Source: a virus
Virus record (IMG/VR): IMGVR_UViG_3300045135_000518
Coordinates: 1-23,181 of that record
Length of the DNA: 23,181 bases
Reading direction: 5' to 3' (one strand)
In this document: positions 21,380 to 23,181 of the stretch, one piece after another
How the letters are laid out: each line of letters starts with the position of its first letter
Numbering within the stretch: position 1 is the stretch's first letter
Notes under the pieces: generated by a model
Databases searched by the model: none
Told to the model about the DNA's origin: nothing
The model's input: the letters and a program-made list of their open reading frames with translations, nothing else
Position numbers and translations under genes: made by a program

Positions 21380-21410
21380 ACTATTTTAAACTTTTTTAAA
21401 CTTTTCTTAG
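21380..21410 (+). repeat. Tandem TTTTAAACTT repeat ahead of promoter
   Basis: Two copies of TTTTAAACTT run in tandem (21384-21403), followed by TTTTC. The tract is very AT-rich, contains the palindrome TTTAAA twice and lies directly upstream of the promoter at 21417, so it may be an upstream activating stretch or operator. Whether a protein binds there is unknown. Confidence 0.4.
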
Positions 21411-21416
21411 TATTTC

Positions 21417-21447
21417 TTTGGTACTTTAAAATACAATTGTATCTTTA
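21417..21447 (+). promoter_or_regulatory. Bacteroidetes-type promoter for the right-hand early genes
   Basis: TTTG at 21417-21420 and TATCTTTA at 21440-21447 are 19 bases apart, matching the -33 TTTG / -7 TAnnTTTG promoter of Bacteroidetes with only the final G missing. The site is in a 98-base gap, followed by a leader of about 25 bases and the ATG at 21478. This is the best promoter in the window and marks the change from late to probably early genes. Confidence 0.6.
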
Positions 21448-21477
21448 CACCAGTAATAACAACAAAAGAACAAGAAA

Positions 21478-21666
21478 ATGACACAAGTAGCAACAACAAC
21501 AAGAACTTTTAGCAAAGCAACAAAAAAGCAAATAGTTGAACTTTTACCAACTACTAGAACATTTAAAAAAGTATATGACGGCGTTTTAATTAAAGACGAA
21601 AATTACAGAACCTTAGGAACTTGGCAACCAAGAAGAAACAATAACGGTATAATAGTAATCCACTAA
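21478..21666 (+). CDS. Hypothetical small basic protein
   Basis: A 62-residue basic protein of unknown function. It has a threonine-rich start (MTQVATTTRTFSKATKKQIVELL), the phrase 'TTRTF' twice, and a beta-like end (VLIKDENYRTLGTWQPRRNNNGIIVIH). It is the first gene after the 21417 promoter and is followed by a strong hairpin, so it may be expressed at a higher level than the following genes. Such short basic products are typical of early host-takeover genes, but nothing here shows that directly. Confidence 0.6.
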   Translation: MTQVATTTRTFSKATKKQIVELLPTTRTFKKVYDGVLIKDENYRTLGTWQPRRNNNGIIVIH

Positions 21667-21668
21667 AA

Positions 21669-21689
21669 AAAGGGGCATAGCGCCCCTTT
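21669..21689 (+). terminator. Hairpin AAAGGGGC-atagc-GCCCCTTT
   Basis: A perfect eight-pair stem with a five-base loop begins three bases after the stop at 21666, and the 3' arm ends in TTTA. The A-tract upstream and T-tract in the stem give it a bidirectional terminator shape. The T-run is short, so partial termination is likely, lowering expression of the genes from 21716 on. Confidence 0.6.
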
Positions 21690-21715
21690 AACTAACAACT
21701 AAACAACTAGAAATT

Positions 21716-21856
21716 ATGACAACTACTTACAACTACGCAGAAATGACAAAATCACAAGTAGCAGATTTATACGAAGAAATTACAGGATATGAGTATTGCT
21801 ACGGAATGACAAAATCAGAAATGGTAGAAGAGATAGAAGCTACTTTAAACAACTAA
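21716..21856 (+). CDS. Small acidic protein with two MTKS repeats
   Basis: A 46-residue acidic protein: MTTTYNYAEMTKSQVADLYEEITG followed by YEYCYGMTKSEMVEEIEATL. The two halves each contain MTKS(Q/E) and a short acidic helix, similar to SAP/HeH-type helix-extended-loop-helix units ('mtkseLieei'), which often bind nucleic acids. This is a resemblance only. It lies after the hairpin at 21669 and four bases before the next gene. Codon pattern, tight spacing and an A-rich leader support it as real. Confidence 0.55.
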   Translation: MTTTYNYAEMTKSQVADLYEEITGYEYCYGMTKSEMVEEIEATLNN

Positions 21857-21860
21857 TATT

Positions 21861-22049
21861 ATGACACAATTTGAACAACTTCAAGGAATGAGCCTAGAGC
21901 GTGAATTAATGCTAGAAGCTCACATAAATAAAGAATACGATATGTATTGCGCTATTCGTCAAGAATGGACGGAGGGACGAAGAACAGCCGAAAACGCAAC
22001 TATAAAAGAGTGGGAATATTTAAACAAGCCAAAAAATGAGACACTTTAA
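21861..22049 (+). CDS. Hypothetical small helical protein
   Basis: A 62-residue, charged, helical protein (FEQLQGMSLERELMLEAHINKEYDMYCAIRQEWTEGRRTAENATIKEWEYL) of unknown function. It follows the previous gene by four bases and overlaps the repeat-protein gene by 14 bases, so it is part of the same transcript. No motif or membrane segment is visible. Confidence 0.58.
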   Translation: MTQFEQLQGMSLERELMLEAHINKEYDMYCAIRQEWTEGRRTAENATIKEWEYLNKPKNETL

Positions 22050-22638
22050 ATTAACAAACGAAACTAAAATAGTATTAGGGTTTACTTTACATCGAATAGA
22101 GTTAACTATCGATTGTCGTTGGGGTAAAAAAGGGGATAAAGGCGGATGGATAGAAAGTAAAAGTAATTTGAAAGGAAATGCTTGGGTGTCTGGAAATGCT
22201 AGGGTGTATGGAAATGCTAGGGTGTATGGAGATGCTTGGGTGTCTGAAAATGCTTGGGTGTCTGGAAATGCTAGGGTGTCTGGAAATGCTAGGGTGTCTG
22301 GAGATGCTTGGGTGTCTGAAAATGCTAGGGTGTCTGGAAATGCTAGGGTGTCTGGAAATGCTAGGGTGTCTGAAAATGCTAGGGTGTATGGAGATGCTTG
22401 GGTGTATGGAGATGCTTGGGAAAAGTCGCCACTACAGATATATGGAAGTGCGCATTTTTTAAACGAATGCAAATTAGGGGTTTTAAAAATAGGGTGTATT
22501 GAAAAGTCTATTACAGATTGGAAGCGTAATTTTGAAGAAATCGGCGAAATAAATGGTTATTCAAAAACTCAAATTAAGGAGTATAAATTGTATATAGATT
22601 TAGCTTTTAAACTAAGTATTTTAAGAAATGGAAAGTAA
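22036..22638 (+). CDS. Hexapeptide-repeat protein (beta-helix-like) of unknown role
   Basis: A 200-residue protein. Residues 1-46 form a beta-rich start ([28 protein letters not shown]). Residues 47-128 are 13 full and one partial copies of a six-residue unit: G/E-N/D-A-R/W-V-S/Y. The spacing and the alternating small and hydrophobic residues fit a left-handed beta helix. The last 70 residues are unlike the repeats and helical ([24 protein letters not shown]). Similar '[11 protein letters not shown]' proteins are widespread in phages, sometimes labelled as transferase-like, but no acyltransferase catalytic histidine is visible. Function unknown; it may be a scaffold or binding protein. It overlaps both neighbours. 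Confidence 0.72.
   Translation: MRHFKLTNETKIVLGFTLHRIELTIDCRWGKKGDKGGWIESKSNLKGNAWVSGNARVYGNARVYGDAWVSENAWVSGNARVSGNARVSGDAWVSENARVSGNARVSGNARVSENARVYGDAWVYGDAWEKSPLQIYGSAHFLNECKLGVLKIGCIEKSITDWKRNFEEIGEINGYSKTQIKEYKLYIDLAFKLSILRNGK
22174..22419 (+). repeat. 18-bp tandem repeat, 13 full copies plus a partial one
   Basis: The unit GGAAATGCTAGGGTGTCT recurs every 18 bases from 22174. Variation is limited to a few positions: GGA/GAA, AAT/GAT, AGG/TGG and TCT/TAT, so the unit codes G/E-N/D-A-R/W-V-S/Y. Because 18 is divisible by three and the unit lacks stops in the other frames, a second + frame and a - frame are also open over the array. Units recur in a higher-order order ([21 protein letters not shown]...), pointing to duplication of blocks. 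Confidence 0.9.
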
Positions 22639-23056
22639 ATTGAACGATTTAAGAGAGGCTTTATGCGGCGTTGTTAACGCCTTAGAGCTTGGCGTAGATG
22701 CTGGAAGTATTTACGAAATTGAAGCTATAGTAATAGCTAAAGAAATGGAGCAACTAGCTAAACGAATAAAAGACCGTAATAGAGAGGGTGCTTTGTTGAA
22801 TGTGCAACGATGGGAGGGAACTAAAGTATTAGGCTATGAAGCTACAAGGAAAGACGGAGCTACGCGATACAAGTACGACCATATAGAAGCATACCAAAAG
22901 CGAAAAGAAGCCCTTAAACGGCTTGAAAAGGATTTAAAAGATGCGTACTTACAAGCGCAAAGGGGTAAAATGCTTGTAGATGAAAACGGCGAAGTATTGC
23001 CACAAGCTGAACCAGTACACGGAAAAGAGCAAATTGTATTAACCTATAAAGGATAA
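22628..23056 (+). CDS. Hypothetical coiled-coil phage protein
   Basis: A 142-residue protein of unknown function. The first 60 residues are helical (LREALCGVVNALELGV, IYEIEAIVIAKEMEQLAKRIKD), then a beta-like part (ATRKDGATRYKYDHI), a charged coiled coil (YQKRKEALKRLEKDLKDAYLQAQRG) and a short tail (MLVDENGEVLPQAEPVHGKEQIVLTYKG). The order of helix, coil and 'G..lvdenGevl' tail resembles small proteins of Bacteroidetes siphoviruses and recalls Gp157-like proteins, but not strongly enough to name. It overlaps the previous gene by 11 bases and is followed by an OB-like gene. Confidence 0.65.
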   Translation: MESKLNDLREALCGVVNALELGVDAGSIYEIEAIVIAKEMEQLAKRIKDRNREGALLNVQRWEGTKVLGYEATRKDGATRYKYDHIEAYQKRKEALKRLEKDLKDAYLQAQRGKMLVDENGEVLPQAEPVHGKEQIVLTYKG

Positions 23057-23059
23057 AAA

Positions 23060-23181
23060 ATGGAGAAAAAAAGCAAAGTAAAAAGCGTGCAAGCTAATGG
23101 AACTTGGACGGGTCAAGGGGGAACTACTTACTATAAATTTGAGGTTTGTATGGAAAACGGCGATATTGGGGAATACTCTAG
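23060..23181 (+). CDS. Start of an OB-fold-like / SSB-like protein (cut by window edge)
   Basis: Forty codons are visible from the ATG at 23060 to the right edge, with no stop. The protein begins MEKKSKVKSVQANGTW, then GGTTYYKFEVCMENGDIGEYS. The alternation of strands, 'ng.w...g..yykfev.meNGd.geys', resembles the first half of a small OB-fold protein found in replication modules of Bacteroidetes phages. If the genome is circular in order, this leads towards the replication genes at the left end. Only the first part is seen, so the assignment is tentative. Confidence 0.5.
   Translation, partial: MEKKSKVKSVQANGTWTGQGGTTYYKFEVCMENGDIGEYS

Noticed and set aside
22174-22419. CRISPR array
   Set aside because: Units are directly adjacent with no spacers, lie in frame in a gene, and no cas genes are near.
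22020-22472. Open frames on the - strand and in a second + frame (22178-22462) across the 18-bp repeats
   Set aside because: An 18-bp unit without stops opens several frames automatically. The products are pure short repeats, and only the 22036 frame has unique ends and fits the gene order.

Overview
The window is a contiguous, tightly packed stretch of a tailed double-stranded DNA phage (or prophage) genome with a siphovirus plan. Every gene is on the + strand. The host is probably a Bacteroidetes bacterium, most likely flavobacterial. The reasons are AT-rich sequence, start codons preceded by A-rich leaders instead of Shine-Dalgarno sequences, a promoter of the TTTG-19-TAnnTTTG type near 21420, and protein families familiar from flavobacterial siphoviruses. 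No integrase or repressor is visible, so lifestyle cannot be decided.

Layout. (1) 1-3162, DNA replication and recombination: the C-terminal part of a DnaB-type helicase cut by the window edge, an HU-like protein, a Sak4-type RecA-core ATPase, an SSB-like protein with an acidic tail ending in PF, a NinB-like protein and a RusA-type Holliday-junction resolvase. (2) 3163-3760, about 600 bases with no gene but dense perfect inverted repeats, a tRNA-like T arm plus acceptor stem, and two copies of a structured motif. This is my main candidate for an undescribed element, a large structured phage RNA. (3) 3761-7356: small phage proteins, a ribbon-helix-helix protein, a VRR-NUC nuclease, a third copy of the RNA motif in front of a holin-like membrane protein, and two adjacent HNH endonuclease genes. 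(4) 7357-15088: a non-coding gap (possible cos region), small and large terminase, portal, prohead protease, HK97-type capsid, a terminator, four head-tail connector/completion genes, a small unknown and the tail tube. (5) 15090-20806: tail chaperones G and GT joined by a clear -1 frameshift signal (A AAA AAG plus hairpin), tape measure, and one very large tail-tip protein. (6) 20806-21379: a one-pass membrane protein (holin candidate) and a DUF5675 protein. (7) 21400-23181: a promoter followed by small, probably early genes, including an 18-bp tandem repeat encoding a hexapeptide-repeat protein, and an OB-like protein cut by the right edge.

How it fits together. The left genes replicate and recombine the genome. 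HNH, terminase, portal, protease and capsid form the cos/HK97-type packaging and head module. The connector, tail tube, chaperone, tape-measure and tail-tip genes build a long non-contractile tail of roughly 100 nm by the usual 0.15 nm per residue rule. The membrane and DUF5675 genes probably serve lysis. All functions are assigned from sequence patterns read by eye; no database search was run.
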